Shown here piece by piece: positions 43,783 through 53,274 of a stretch of DNA of 64,000 nucleotides. How positions within the stretch are numbered: the stretch's first letter is position 1; each line of letters begins with the position of its first letter. Under the pieces are notes generated by a model, which was not told where the DNA came from, ran no database searches, and saw only the letters and a list, made by a program, of their open reading frames with translations. The translations under genes and the position numbers were made by a program. The DNA is from Candidatus Binataceae bacterium (lineage in GTDB: Bacteria > Desulfobacterota > Binatia > Binatales > Binataceae), in NCBI GenBank assembly GCA_035508495.1, contig DATJMX010000072.1:1-64000 (forward strand), given 5' to 3'.

Positions 43783-45201
43783 ATGGCCGCCACGCCCAAG
43801 AGTTTCTTCGACGCCGCCGGCGCGGCAATCGCCGACACCGAACTCCATCGCAAGCTCGAGAGCGCGAGCGCGCGTCATCTCGATCACTTCGCGCACGTGC
43901 GCGCCGAGTTCGCCCCCTACGAGGCCGAGCGCGACGCGGCGCGGCAAATCAAACAGGATGCGATCTCGCGGCTCGACGAACTCCTGATCGAGCTCACGAC
44001 AAATCTCGAAAAGCGCGGATGCAAAGTTTTCTTCGCCGAGACCGCTGAGCAGGCCCGCGACTATATCGTCGATCTCGCCAGGCGCATCGAGGCCAAGCGC
44101 ATCGTCAAGGGCAAGTCGATGACGACCGAGGAGATCGAGCTCAATCCGGCTCTCACAGCGGCCGGGATGGAAGTCGTCGAAACCGATCTCGGCGAATATA
44201 TCGTGCAGCTTCGCGGCGAAGGCCCGTCGCATATCATCACGCCCGCGATTCATCTTTCCAAAGAAGACATCGGCCATCTGTTCGAGGACAAGCTCGCGTT
44301 CCCATATACCGACGAGCCGGAGAAGCTCACGCTCGCGGCGCGCGACAAGCTGCGCGAGATTTTTTTGTCAGCCGATCTCGGGATTACCGGCGCGAACTTC
44401 GCGATCGCCGAAACCGGTACGATCGTGGTTGTCGAGAACGAAGGCAACGGCCGGCTCTCGAGCACGCTGCCCGACACGTTCGTCGCCGTGATGGGAATCG
44501 AGAAAGTGATTCCGCGGATGACCGACGTGAGTCACTTCCTCGAGATCCTCGCGCGCACGGCGACCGGCCAGAAGCTGACGACGTACACCAGCTTCATCAC
44601 CGGACCGCGCCGCGATGGCGAGCTCGACGGCCCGCGCGAGATGCACGTGGTGATTCTCGATCACGGGCGCAGCAGCATGCTCGCCGATCCGGTGCTGCGC
44701 GAGGCGCTCAACTGTATCCGCTGCGGCGCGTGCCTTAACGTGTGCCCGGTCTATCGGCGCATCGGCGGCCACGCGTATCAATCGACGTATCCGGGACCGA
44801 TCGGATCGATCGTGAGCCCGAATCTTTTTGGCAGCGCCGCGGGCTACCTGCCGTTTGCGTCGACGCTTTGTGGCGCGTGCCGCGACGTGTGCCCGGTGAA
44901 GATCGATATCCCGCGAATCCTGCTTCATCTGAGATGGAAAGAGACCGAGGCGAATCGCCCGCTCAAGTGGCCGGGGCCGCTCGGCCGCGCGCGCAGCGGG
45001 GCGCGGAGATTCGCGCGAATGGCGCGGCATCCGCGGACGATGCGGTTTTTCAGCAAGCTCGGCGCGTTCATGCTGCGGCCGTTTGCGCGCGCAGGATGGA
45101 TCAGGAGAATGCCGGCGCCGTTCTCCAACTGGACACGGCTGCGCGACTTCCCGCGCCCGCGGCCGCGCCGGCGCGCGCGTCCCGCTCGCGACGACGGCTG
45201 A
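43783..45201 (+). CDS. lutB: lactate utilisation iron-sulfur protein LutB
   Basis: 472 residues of the LutB/YkgF family, central subunit of the LutABC non-flavin L-lactate dehydrogenase. The central part holds the LUD domain (NFAIAETGTIVVVENEGNGR) and the C-terminal part two 4Fe-4S motifs, CIRCGACLNVCPVYRRIGG and CGACRDVCPVKIDIPRIL. Length is normal for the family. It is followed by lutC after 7 bases and lutA, a non-canonical B-C-A order compared with the A-B-C operon of Bacillus. Confidence 0.93.
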   Translation: MAATPKSFFDAAGAAIADTELHRKLESASARHLDHFAHVRAEFAPYEAERDAARQIKQDAISRLDELLIELTTNLEKRGCKVFFAETAEQARDYIVDLARRIEAKRIVKGKSMTTEEIELNPALTAAGMEVVETDLGEYIVQLRGEGPSHIITPAIHLSKEDIGHLFEDKLAFPYTDEPEKLTLAARDKLREIFLSADLGITGANFAIAETGTIVVVENEGNGRLSSTLPDTFVAVMGIEKVIPRMTDVSHFLEILARTATGQKLTTYTSFITGPRRDGELDGPREMHVVILDHGRSSMLADPVLREALNCIRCGACLNVCPVYRRIGGHAYQSTYPGPIGSIVSPNLFGSAAGYLPFASTLCGACRDVCPVKIDIPRILLHLRWKETEANRPLKWPGPLGRARSGARRFARMARHPRTMRFFSKLGAFMLRPFARAGWIRRMPAPFSNWTRLRDFPRPRPRRRARPARDDG

Positions 45202-45208
45202 TCCTGCG

Positions 45209-45901
45209 ATGTCTTCCATTCACAAAATTCTTGCGAGCGTGAAGGACGCGCTCGAAACGACGCCGGGCAACGGTGCCCATCCGCATCCCATGCCTGCGCC
45301 GATGCCGTCCACGCCGTCGGCCGAGCGAGCGGAGCTCGTTAGCAGTTTCGCGCGCGAGCTCGAAGCGGTGGGCGGCAGGTTTCTCGGCACGATCGCGCCG
45401 AAGCAGATTGGTGCGCGTATCGCGTCGTATGCGACTGAGCTCGGCGCGCGCACGATCGCCTATGGCGACGGCGTTGCGACGGACATGAAGCCGATCGCGA
45501 GCGCGCTCGAACGTTCAGGATGCACTCTCGTCAAGGCGGCGAAGGTGAAAGAGGATCAGCGCGCCGCGGCACGTTCGCAGATCTTCGGTGCTGACCTCGG
45601 AATCGCCGAGGCTGACTTTGCGATCTCATTGACGGGCACGCTGGTGATGACCTCGGCACCGGCGCGGCCGAACTCGCTGACGCTCGTGCCGCCCGCGAGT
45701 CTCGTTATCGTGCAGGTTGATAAAATCGTGCCGAACCTCGCCGCACTGTTCGCCGTGATGGCTCCCGAAGCCATCGCCACGACTCGCATGACAATGGTCA
45801 CGGGACCGAGCCGCACCGCGGACATTGAAAAGCGCATCGTGCTGGGAATCCACGGGCCGAAGTCGCTGGCCGTGATAATCGCGTGGCCACACGATGACTG
45901 A
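45209..45901 (+). CDS. lutC: lactate utilisation protein LutC
   Basis: 230 residues with a LUD domain: ADLGIAEADFAISLTGTLVM and SLVIVQVDKIVPNLAALF, then TMVTGPSRTADIEKRIVLGI, typical LutC/YkgG. It is the small subunit of the lactate-oxidising complex with LutA and LutB. ATG at 45209 is preferred over upstream in-frame codons because it clears the lutB stop and matches family length. It overlaps lutA by eight bases. Confidence 0.92.
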   Translation: MSSIHKILASVKDALETTPGNGAHPHPMPAPMPSTPSAERAELVSSFARELEAVGGRFLGTIAPKQIGARIASYATELGARTIAYGDGVATDMKPIASALERSGCTLVKAAKVKEDQRAAARSQIFGADLGIAEADFAISLTGTLVMTSAPARPNSLTLVPPASLVIVQVDKIVPNLAALFAVMAPEAIATTRMTMVTGPSRTADIEKRIVLGIHGPKSLAVIIAWPHDD

Positions 45902-46616
45902 GGTTCAGCTTTTTTCGACATGCCTCGGCGAAGAGTTCTTTCCCGAGGTCAACGATGCCGCCGTAACCGTGCTCGAGCGCCTGCGGCTGCGCGTGCGGCC
46001 ACTCAAGCGCGCGTTCTGCTGCGGTCAGGTTGCGTTCAACGAGGGTTTTCGCGAAGAAGCGAAGGCTCTAGCGCGCCGCTTCCTCGACTCGTGCGAGCCG
46101 GGAATCCCAATCGTGCTGCCGTCGGGATCGTGCTCGAGCATGATCAGGATTTTCTACGGCGACTTGCTCGCCGGCGATGCCGACCTGCTCGCGAAGGCGC
46201 ATGCGATCCGGCCATGGGTCTTTGAGTTCTCGCAGTTCCTGGTCGACGTGCTGAAGGTGAAATACGTCGGCGCGCGATTCGAGCGCAGCGTCGCCTACCA
46301 TCCATCATGTCACCTGATGCGCGAGCTGGGCGTGCGCGACCAGCCGATGCAATTGCTCAGCGCCGTCAACGGCATCCGCCTCGTCGAGCTCAAAAATCGC
46401 GAAGAGTGCTGCGGCTTCGGCGGGATGTTCTCGGTCAAGTTCCCCCCGATCTCGGGCGCGATGCTTGAGGACAAGATGACGACGATCACCGAAAGCGGCG
46501 CCGAGGTGCTGGTCGCCAACGACTGCGGATGCCTGATGCAGATAGCAGGCGGGCTGCATCGCCAAGGCTCACCCGTGGAGACGCGCCACTTGGCGCAAAT
46601 CCTCGCGAGCCGCTAA
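45894..46616 (+). CDS. lutA: lactate utilisation CCG-domain protein LutA
   Basis: 240 residues with two cysteine-rich CCG domains, the hallmark of LutA/YkgE and heterodisulfide-reductase-like subunits: FSTCLGEEFFPEV with FCCGQVAFN in the first, and YHPSCHLMRELG with EECCGFGGMFSVKFP in the second. These bind the catalytic cofactor-like iron-sulfur cluster. The ATGACTGAGG start overlaps lutC by eight bases. The operon is lutB-lutC-lutA. Confidence 0.93.
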   Translation: MTEVQLFSTCLGEEFFPEVNDAAVTVLERLRLRVRPLKRAFCCGQVAFNEGFREEAKALARRFLDSCEPGIPIVLPSGSCSSMIRIFYGDLLAGDADLLAKAHAIRPWVFEFSQFLVDVLKVKYVGARFERSVAYHPSCHLMRELGVRDQPMQLLSAVNGIRLVELKNREECCGFGGMFSVKFPPISGAMLEDKMTTITESGAEVLVANDCGCLMQIAGGLHRQGSPVETRHLAQILASR

Positions 46617-46654
46617 TAACAGGAAGTTGATTTTTCGAGCGCGAGGAACAAGCG

Positions 46655-47371
46655 ATGAACCTGGCCAAGCGATTTGTTGATGTCGGACTTTTCACGAGCA
46701 ACCTTGAGGCGATGCGCGAGTTTTACTCCGAGCGAATCAGGCTGCCTTTCGAGGAAATCCTGCCGCTCGGCGGCGGCACAAAGCAGCATCGCTTTGGTCT
46801 GCTCGGCTCGGTGCTGAAGATCAATCATTCCCGCGATCCACTTCCGCCACGCCGTCTCGGCGGTTATTCGAAGCTCACGATTTCCGACCCGCGCACGCCG
46901 ATGCCCATTCAGCTCGCAGACCCCGATGCCAACGCGATCGAGCTCGTGCCGAGCGGACAGCGCGGCATTAATCAGATCGAAGTGCATCTTGGTGTGACCG
47001 ACCCAGATGCGTTCGAGCGTTTCTACGGCGACGCGCTGGGCGGTGAGAAGCTCGGCGCGGGACGATTCAAGATCGGCGAGACGATTATCAGCTTTGCCCA
47101 CGACACGAATGCCGTCCGCGCGGACAAGGCCTCAGCCGCGTCGGCAGCCGACGTGCTCGCGTCGATGCGCGCGGTTGGGATGCGCTACATCACGATCCAG
47201 GTACGCGACTGCGACGTCGAGCATCGCGGCTTCATGGCGAAGGGCGTTTGGGAAGGCTCGGCGCCGATGACGCTCGGCGACGTCGCGCGGATCTCGTTCA
47301 TCCGCGATCCCGACGGCAACTTTATCGAGATCTCCCAGCGCGCCTCGCTGACCGGCCCGCTACCGAAGTAG
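46655..47371 (+). CDS. VOC-superfamily protein (glyoxalase/dioxygenase fold)
   Basis: 238 residues with two vicinal-oxygen-chelate modules: KRFVDVGLFTSNLEAMREFY...GLLGSVLKINH and INQIEVHLGVTDPDAFERFY...FIEISQRA. The C-terminal FIRDPDGNFIEI motif supplies a metal-ligand Glu. The reaction is unknown; extradiol dioxygenase, epimerase and glyoxalase I are all possible. A GAGGAA ribosome-binding site precedes the ATG. The nearby GST gene suggests a detoxification pair. Confidence 0.8.
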   Translation: MNLAKRFVDVGLFTSNLEAMREFYSERIRLPFEEILPLGGGTKQHRFGLLGSVLKINHSRDPLPPRRLGGYSKLTISDPRTPMPIQLADPDANAIELVPSGQRGINQIEVHLGVTDPDAFERFYGDALGGEKLGAGRFKIGETIISFAHDTNAVRADKASAASAADVLASMRAVGMRYITIQVRDCDVEHRGFMAKGVWEGSAPMTLGDVARISFIRDPDGNFIEISQRASLTGPLPK

Positions 47372-47454
47372 TGGGCCTCAAATCGGCCATTGCCTCGGGT
47401 GCCGAAGGCTCGTATCTCATGGACTAGTCACAAGCCCACTCGAGGAGAGTCGCT

Positions 47455-48102
47455 ATGCCAACCCTTTATGGAGCGCTGGGATCGCCGTTCGTCCGCAAAG
47501 CAATCGTGGCGTTGACTGAGAAAGGAATCGCCTACGATCATGACCCGGTGGTTCCGTTCGGGCCCAATCCCGAATATCGCAAGATCAGCCCACTCGGAAA
47601 AATTCCCGCGTTTCGCGATGGCGATCGCACGCTCGCGGATTCGTCAGTAATCCTCGCGTACCTCGAGCGCACGCATCCCGAGCCTCCGCTCTACCCGAGC
47701 GATGCGTATGACTATGCGCGCGCTCTGTGGTTCGAGGAGTATGGTGACGGCGGCCTGGCGCCGGTGCTCGGCAGCAAGATCTTCTTCGCGCGTGTCATCG
47801 GTCCGCGCTTCATGAATCAGCCGACCGACGAGGCCGCGGTGCAGAAGGCGCTCAACGAAGAAGTACCGCCGCTGTTCGACTACCTCGAAAAAGAACTCGA
47901 AGGTAAGGATTACCTGGTCGCGAACCGCTTCACGATCGCCGATATCGGCGTGGCGACGATCTTCGTGAATTTCCAGTTCGCCGGATGCAGTGTTGATGCG
48001 AAGCGCTGGCCGAAGCTCGCCGCATACGTTGAGCGGATTCATAATCGCCCGAGCTTCAAGGGCATTATCGACAAAGAGAAGGCAGCCTTCGGCGTCAAGT
48101 AA
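47455..48102 (+). CDS. glutathione S-transferase family protein
   Basis: 215 residues: N-terminal thioredoxin-like domain (YGALGSPFVRKAIVALTEKG, KISPLGKIPAFRDGDRTLADSSVILAYLE), in which SSVI replaces the usual glutathione-binding (E/Q)SxxI and the N-terminal catalytic residue is likely Ser7, then an all-helical C-terminal domain (FTIADIGVATIFVNFQFAG). A clear GAGGAG ribosome-binding site precedes the ATG. A strong terminator follows. Substrate unknown. Confidence 0.88.
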   Translation: MPTLYGALGSPFVRKAIVALTEKGIAYDHDPVVPFGPNPEYRKISPLGKIPAFRDGDRTLADSSVILAYLERTHPEPPLYPSDAYDYARALWFEEYGDGGLAPVLGSKIFFARVIGPRFMNQPTDEAAVQKALNEEVPPLFDYLEKELEGKDYLVANRFTIADIGVATIFVNFQFAGCSVDAKRWPKLAAYVERIHNRPSFKGIIDKEKAAFGVK

Positions 48103-48123
48103 GAGACTGCGCCACAACTTTCG

Positions 48124-48170
48124 ATCGCCGGACTTTTCTTCTTCGCTGGAAGGGAAGTCCGGCGATTTTT
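48124..48170 (+). terminator. intrinsic terminator downstream of the GST gene
   Basis: A perfect 12-bp stem, ATCGCCGGACTT (48124-48135) with AAGTCCGGCGAT (48155-48166), encloses a 19-base loop and is followed by TTTTT. It ends transcription of the VOC-GST unit, 21 bases after its stop. The convergent asparaginase gene ends at 48189; no T-run exists on that side. Confidence 0.9.
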
Positions 48171-48188
48171 CTGACGACTCGGCGACAG

Positions 48189-49160
48189 TCAGCCGTTTTC
48201 GATAAATTCTTTCAGCCGCTTGCCGCGCAGTCCGTTGCCGAGCGCGAGCATCAACTTGAGACGCGCCTTTTGCGGAACGATCTCGTGCGCCGCGATCGCG
48301 CCGAGGGAGCGCAAGTAGTGAGCGCCGCCGGCATAGGGATCGTCGACCGCGCCGCCCCCGGTTCTCGACGCGAGCACGATCGGCAGGCCGCCTTCGATCG
48401 CGCGCTTGATCTCATCGATCCAGTCCGGAGGTACGCGTCCGCTGCCAAAGCCTGCGATCACCAGGCCCCTGAGCCCCGGCCGCGCAAGCGCTTCGTGCAA
48501 TGACGCCGTATCAGCGATCATTGCCGCGACCAGCGCGACGTTGGGCTCGGGCTTGGGCCGCACGATTTGCCTCGGGTTCGCGGGGACTACGAACAACCAC
48601 GGCTCATTCATGTAGATGCGGCCGAGCGGACCGCCTGCCGGTGATCGAAAGGCGCCAAGCACGAGGCCGTTACTCTTGGTAACGAACCGCGCGGAATGGA
48701 TTTCCTCGTTCAGCACGACGAGCGTGCCAAGCTCGCGTGCCCGCGGCCATCGAGCAACTTTGATCGCATCGAGCAGGTTGCGCGGGCCGTCCCACGAAAT
48801 CTCCGACCCGGTGCGCATCGCACCCGTGAACACCACGGGCTTCGGACTCGCGATCGTCAGATGGCAGAAGTAGGCGCTCTCCTCGAGCGTGTCGGTGCCG
48901 TGCGTGACGACCGCACCGGCGATTCCCGGACGGCGCAGCTCCGATGCGATGGTGCGGGAAAGCACGGCCATTCGCTCCGGCGTCATCGCGGCGCCGGCAA
49001 TCTTCTCGAGGTCGATGACTTTGGCTGACACTTCCGTGCGCCGCTCGCCGAGATGATGCAGCAGCTCGCGGCCACCCCAATGCGGGATCGCGCCGTGGCC
49101 GGAATCGAGCGTCGAGATCGTGCCTCCGGTGGTGATTAGCGCTATTGTGGCGACACTCAT
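48189..49160 (-). CDS. L-asparaginase (type I/II family)
   Basis: 323 residues. The two catalytic-threonine motifs are present: TTGGTIS near the N-terminus and THGTDTLEE with the second Thr-Asp pair near residue 98. It hydrolyses asparagine to aspartate and ammonia, and may use glutamine. ATG at 49160 is preferred to 49214, which would add a non-conserved leader; neither gives a clear signal peptide, so it is probably cytoplasmic. It is divergent from the TPR protein at 49228. Confidence 0.88.
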   Translation of the reverse strand: MSVATIALITTGGTISTLDSGHGAIPHWGGRELLHHLGERRTEVSAKVIDLEKIAGAAMTPERMAVLSRTIASELRRPGIAGAVVTHGTDTLEESAYFCHLTIASPKPVVFTGAMRTGSEISWDGPRNLLDAIKVARWPRARELGTLVVLNEEIHSARFVTKSNGLVLGAFRSPAGGPLGRIYMNEPWLFVVPANPRQIVRPKPEPNVALVAAMIADTASLHEALARPGLRGLVIAGFGSGRVPPDWIDEIKRAIEGGLPIVLASRTGGGAVDDPYAGGAHYLRSLGAIAAHEIVPQKARLKLMLALGNGLRGKRLKEFIENG

Positions 49161-49227
49161 TGCGATCGCGTCCGAACGACCAAAAATATTTCTCTCGAAC
49201 CCATGATAAGGCATGATTTAGCCTGAC

Positions 49228-51246
49228 TTGGCTGCCAGAACCAAAAAGCAAAGATCAGCCGAACACGCGCCTTCGAAGAAGATCGAAGCGCCGAGGTCGT
49301 CCGGACTGTCGTTCTCGGAGCGCGCACGGTGGCTCGCCGTTGTGCTCGTCGCCTCCGCCTTGGTCTACTCGAGAAGTCTCGCTGGCGTCTGGCTCTACGA
49401 TGATCACGGGATGATTCTCGAAAACCGCGATCTCAAGAAGTGGTCGTTCTTGTGGAAGGCGTTTTATCACGACAGTTGGTGGTACCGAGGCAACGGTATC
49501 GACCCTGCGAGCGCTTATTACAGGCCTCTGCAGCTGGTTTGGTTCGGCCTCAATTACCGCTTGTTTGGATTCCACGTTATGGGATGGCACGCCGCGCTCA
49601 TTGCGATGCAGGTCGCCGTGGTGTGGCTCGTCTTCCGGGTCACCGAAGAGCTTACAGACGGTGACCTGAGCGCGGCGGTGGTCGCCGCGCTGCTCTTCGG
49701 CTTGATGCCGATTCATGCACAGGCGGTATCGTGGATATCTGCGGTGCCCTTCCCGATGACGTCCCTGTTCGAGCTAATCGCGTTGCTGGCACTCGTGCGG
49801 CGCGGTCCAATGTCGATTCGCAGAACGGTTGAGTCACTGACGTTCTTTGCATGTGCACTACTGAGTCACGAGTCCGCGGTTGCGTTCCCCGCCGTTGTGG
49901 CGGCCTACGGACTTATCGTGGAGGAACCCGAATCCGCTGGAGCGCCAACCTGGCGGAACCGAATCATTGATGCCGCACGACGGAGCGCTCCATTTTTTGG
50001 GCTACTTGCGATCTATATGGTCATCCGCTTTCTGGTGCTCGCGCGGATCAACAATAAGGCAGTCGATCATCTACCCTTCGCGACTGCGCTCTTCACGGTT
50101 CCCTGGATAGTCGGGCGCTACCTCGTACTTCTTCTGGCGCCGTTTCGGGCGTACCCCGGCCACAATGTGACGCCAGTGACCGGCCTATGGTCGGGGCGCT
50201 TATGGATTTCACTGCTGGGCCTGCCCGCGCTAGCAGTTGCCGCTTTTTTTCTGATGCGCCGGATGCGTCGCGCGCGCATTTATTTTTTTTGCGCCGCCTG
50301 GGCCGCCTTCGTGCTGCTCCCGATGTTGGACATCGTGGCTTTCCGCCCGGGAGCTCTCATGGAGGACCGTTATGCATACGAAAGCTCTGCGGCCTGGTGC
50401 GTCCTGCTAGGGTCGTTGGTGGCAGAGCTAATTACGGATTATCGCGCGGTACGGACCTACGTCCTGGCGGGCCTGGCGGCAGTAGCAGCGGCCCTGGCCA
50501 TCAACCTTTGGACCGGTCAGCGACTGTTTCACGACGATTATGTGATGTTCACCTGGTGTACCGCGGATATTCCGCACTCCTGGCTATGCCACGAGTGGCT
50601 TGGAAAAGCGCTAATGGATCGCGGCGATCTAATTGGCGCGGACGACGAATACACCACGGGAATGCGGATGGATCCTGAGCCGCAGAGCGCGCAATACACG
50701 CTCGGGATGATTCACTATGAAGAAGGCGATCGGCGGGCGGGCCTTTTTGAAATGCTCAACGCGCTTCGCGACGCCAAAGAATTCAACGCAAATCAGTACG
50801 CCCAGTTGCTCAGGGTTTCAGTCGACGGTGGTAACGAGGATATAGCCAAAAAGGTTATCGTACTTGCGCAAAGGTATCCCGCCACGCGTGCGGCCGCCCA
50901 ACTCGGCAACGCAAAGCTCGAGCTTGCGCACGATCACAAGCAAGATGCATTGACGATCCTCGAGGCCACTACCGCCAAGTATCCCGATGACGGCGACGCG
51001 TGGATCCTGCTCGCCGAGACGCAAGCCGACCTCGGGCACCTGCCTGAAGCGACCGAGGCAGCCAGGCAGGCGGTTGATAGCACACCCGACGCTGAGTGGT
51101 TCCACATGGTCTATGCCAAGCTGCTCGATCGAAGCGGCTATCATGATGAGGCCGTGGAAGAATATCGCAAGGCGCTGTCGCTCGCGCCCAAAAACCAGCA
51201 GCTCGTGCAAACCGTGGAACGCGAAGCACCCGAAGCGATGCACTAA
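49228..51246 (+). CDS. GT-C-like multi-spanning membrane protein with C-terminal TPR repeats
   Basis: 672 residues from a TTG start. The first about 430 residues contain ten or so transmembrane helices with the early DDHGMILENRDLK (an Asp-Asp pair typical of GT-C glycosyltransferases and TMTC proteins) and ASAYYRPLQLVWFGLNYRLF. Cytoplasmic or periplasmic TPR units follow (for example WLCHEWLGKALMDRGDLIGA, QSAQYTLGMIHYEEGD, YHDEAVEEYRKALSLAPKNQ). It probably transfers a sugar or presents a lipid-linked sugar; the acceptor is unknown. The neighbouring 51267 gene is a tandem paralogue 20 bases downstream. Confidence 0.75.
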   Translation: MAARTKKQRSAEHAPSKKIEAPRSSGLSFSERARWLAVVLVASALVYSRSLAGVWLYDDHGMILENRDLKKWSFLWKAFYHDSWWYRGNGIDPASAYYRPLQLVWFGLNYRLFGFHVMGWHAALIAMQVAVVWLVFRVTEELTDGDLSAAVVAALLFGLMPIHAQAVSWISAVPFPMTSLFELIALLALVRRGPMSIRRTVESLTFFACALLSHESAVAFPAVVAAYGLIVEEPESAGAPTWRNRIIDAARRSAPFFGLLAIYMVIRFLVLARINNKAVDHLPFATALFTVPWIVGRYLVLLLAPFRAYPGHNVTPVTGLWSGRLWISLLGLPALAVAAFFLMRRMRRARIYFFCAAWAAFVLLPMLDIVAFRPGALMEDRYAYESSAAWCVLLGSLVAELITDYRAVRTYVLAGLAAVAAALAINLWTGQRLFHDDYVMFTWCTADIPHSWLCHEWLGKALMDRGDLIGADDEYTTGMRMDPEPQSAQYTLGMIHYEEGDRRAGLFEMLNALRDAKEFNANQYAQLLRVSVDGGNEDIAKKVIVLAQRYPATRAAAQLGNAKLELAHDHKQDALTILEATTAKYPDDGDAWILLAETQADLGHLPEATEAARQAVDSTPDAEWFHMVYAKLLDRSGYHDEAVEEYRKALSLAPKNQQLVQTVEREAPEAMH

Positions 51247-51266
51247 AGCCCAACACCGGCAACGCG

Positions 51267-53270
51267 TTGGCTTCCTCCTCAAAGCAACTGCGAACCACCC
51301 GCGCGAAGAATCGTCGCGTCGATGAGCGCCGGGCACAGCGCGACCCTGCCACGCTCTCGATGCACCGGATTCGGATCGCGGCGCTGCTCGCGCTCTCAGC
51401 GCTAGTCTATGCGCGATCGCTCACCAACCAATTCGTATACGACGATAACGAGGAGATTCGTCTCAACCATTTCATTGGTCAGTGGTCGTTCATCTGGCGA
51501 TCGTTCGTGAACGATTCCTGGTGGTTCCGCAATCCCTCCCAGTTGCCGCAAAGTGCCTACTACCGTCCCCTCCAGGATGCGTGGTTCGCGCTGAACTACC
51601 ACGCCTTCGCCATGAATCCGGTGGGATGGCATCTGACGATGATCGCGCTCGAGGTCGTCGTGGTGTGGCTCGTGTTTCGTGTCGCGGAAGAACTCACGGG
51701 AGACTTCACGTCCGCGCTCGTTGCGGGCGCGCTCTTCGCCGTGATGCCAGTGCATGCGCAGGCGATCGCATGGCCGTCGGCGATACCATTGCCGATGTCG
51801 GCGGCGCTCGAGCTGGGTGCGATGTTGTTCGTGGTGCGACGCGTCGAGAGCTCGCGCGCGTGGGCGCTGATACTCTTCGCGCTCGCGCTGCTGAGTCACG
51901 AATCGGCGATCATGTTTCCCGCGCTCGTCGCTGCATACGCATTTTTATGCGCCCCGGGCGCGACGGACGAATCGCCAAGACAGCGCGCCCGCGCCGCCCT
52001 GCTTTTCAGCGCGCCGTTTTTCCTCGTCGCGCTGATCTATCTTGGCGTGCGCATCGCGATTCTGGGATTCATCACCCAGCACAATCTCGGCAATCACCTG
52101 GGCACTTATACAGTTCTGCTCACGACGTTCGAGGTAATCGGGCAATATCTGGTGCTGCTCGTAATTCCGTGGCGCGCCGATCCGTCGCATGCGATTGCTC
52201 CGATAGCGAGCCCCTTGACGCCGGCCTTCTACCTGACGCTCCTCGGGATCGCCGCAATCTCGATCGCGGCATGGGCAATCCTGGTGCAGCGGCGGCGCGT
52301 CGCACTCTACCAACTGTGCGCACTCTGGATATTTCTCTTTCTCGCCCCAGTCCTGAATCTCGGCGCACTCAACCCAGTCGAGCTAGTCGCCGATCGCTAC
52401 CTCTTCATGCCCTCAGCCGCATGGTGCATCGCACTCGGCTCGCTCTCGGGCGAACTCATGATCTACAAGGAGGCGCGCAACGCTGTGACGGCTATCGTCG
52501 CGGCTTTCGTTTTCATATCAGCGGCGATTCTCTGGCACGTACAAGGCTTCTGGCAGAATGAGATCGCCCTCTTTACGCGCGCGACGCAGGTTTCGCCGGG
52601 ATCCTCGCTATGGCACGAGCGTCTCGGCATGGCGCTTAAAGGTGATGGCAAGCTCGACGACGCATTGCGCGAGCTCGCCGCCGCCGATGCGCTCGATCGA
52701 GAATCCGGTACGGCGCTGTACAATATCGCGCTGATCCATTTGCAGCAGGGCCATCCGAAACTGGCGCTCGAAGAGATGGTTCGGGCGTTGCCGCGGATCA
52801 AAGATGCGCCGCCGGGCGCATACGGCGAGGCCGCGCGAGTCGCGATGAATATCGGAGACTTCGCAAAGGCCGAGAATTTGCTCGACCAAGCCTCGAAGCT
52901 CCGCGGCGGCGGCGGTCCCACTGCTATCGGCCGCGCGGAGATCAAGATCATGCAGCACGACGATGCGGCCGCGATTACGATCCTGAAGGAAGCGACCAAG
53001 GATTATCCCGAAGATTCCGAGGCGTGGACATTGCTCGCGCACACTGAATTGGAGCAAGGCGACTACGCTGATGCACTAATCGCCAGCGAACGCGCGGTCG
53101 CGTACGCGCCAAACGCGGGATGGGCGCGTATCCTGCACGCCGAACTACTCGACAAAGCCGGCCGCCACGACGAAGCGATAGCGGAATATCGCCGCGCCCT
53201 CGAGGTTCAGCCCGACGATCCTCAAATCAGAACAACAATCGAACAAGTAAAGCCCCAGGCGTTACAGTAG
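51267..53270 (+). CDS. GT-C-like membrane protein with TPR repeats, tandem paralogue
   Basis: 667 residues from TTG, with the same plan as the preceding gene: YDDNEEIRLNHFIGQWSFIW, SAYYRPLQDAWFALNYHAF, then multiple helices and TPRs (WHERLGMALKGDGKLDDALR, ALYNIALIHLQQGHP, RHDEAIAEYRRALEVQPDD). Both copies share AYYRPLQ, a GWH motif, VFRV-ELT and LSHESA blocks, so they arose by duplication. Together they could form a hetero-oligomer. It converges on the ABC exporter gene four bases from its stop. Confidence 0.75.
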   Translation: MASSSKQLRTTRAKNRRVDERRAQRDPATLSMHRIRIAALLALSALVYARSLTNQFVYDDNEEIRLNHFIGQWSFIWRSFVNDSWWFRNPSQLPQSAYYRPLQDAWFALNYHAFAMNPVGWHLTMIALEVVVVWLVFRVAEELTGDFTSALVAGALFAVMPVHAQAIAWPSAIPLPMSAALELGAMLFVVRRVESSRAWALILFALALLSHESAIMFPALVAAYAFLCAPGATDESPRQRARAALLFSAPFFLVALIYLGVRIAILGFITQHNLGNHLGTYTVLLTTFEVIGQYLVLLVIPWRADPSHAIAPIASPLTPAFYLTLLGIAAISIAAWAILVQRRRVALYQLCALWIFLFLAPVLNLGALNPVELVADRYLFMPSAAWCIALGSLSGELMIYKEARNAVTAIVAAFVFISAAILWHVQGFWQNEIALFTRATQVSPGSSLWHERLGMALKGDGKLDDALRELAAADALDRESGTALYNIALIHLQQGHPKLALEEMVRALPRIKDAPPGAYGEAARVAMNIGDFAKAENLLDQASKLRGGGGPTAIGRAEIKIMQHDDAAAITILKEATKDYPEDSEAWTLLAHTELEQGDYADALIASERAVAYAPNAGWARILHAELLDKAGRHDEAIAEYRRALEVQPDDPQIRTTIEQVKPQALQ

Positions 53271-53274
53271 GCAC

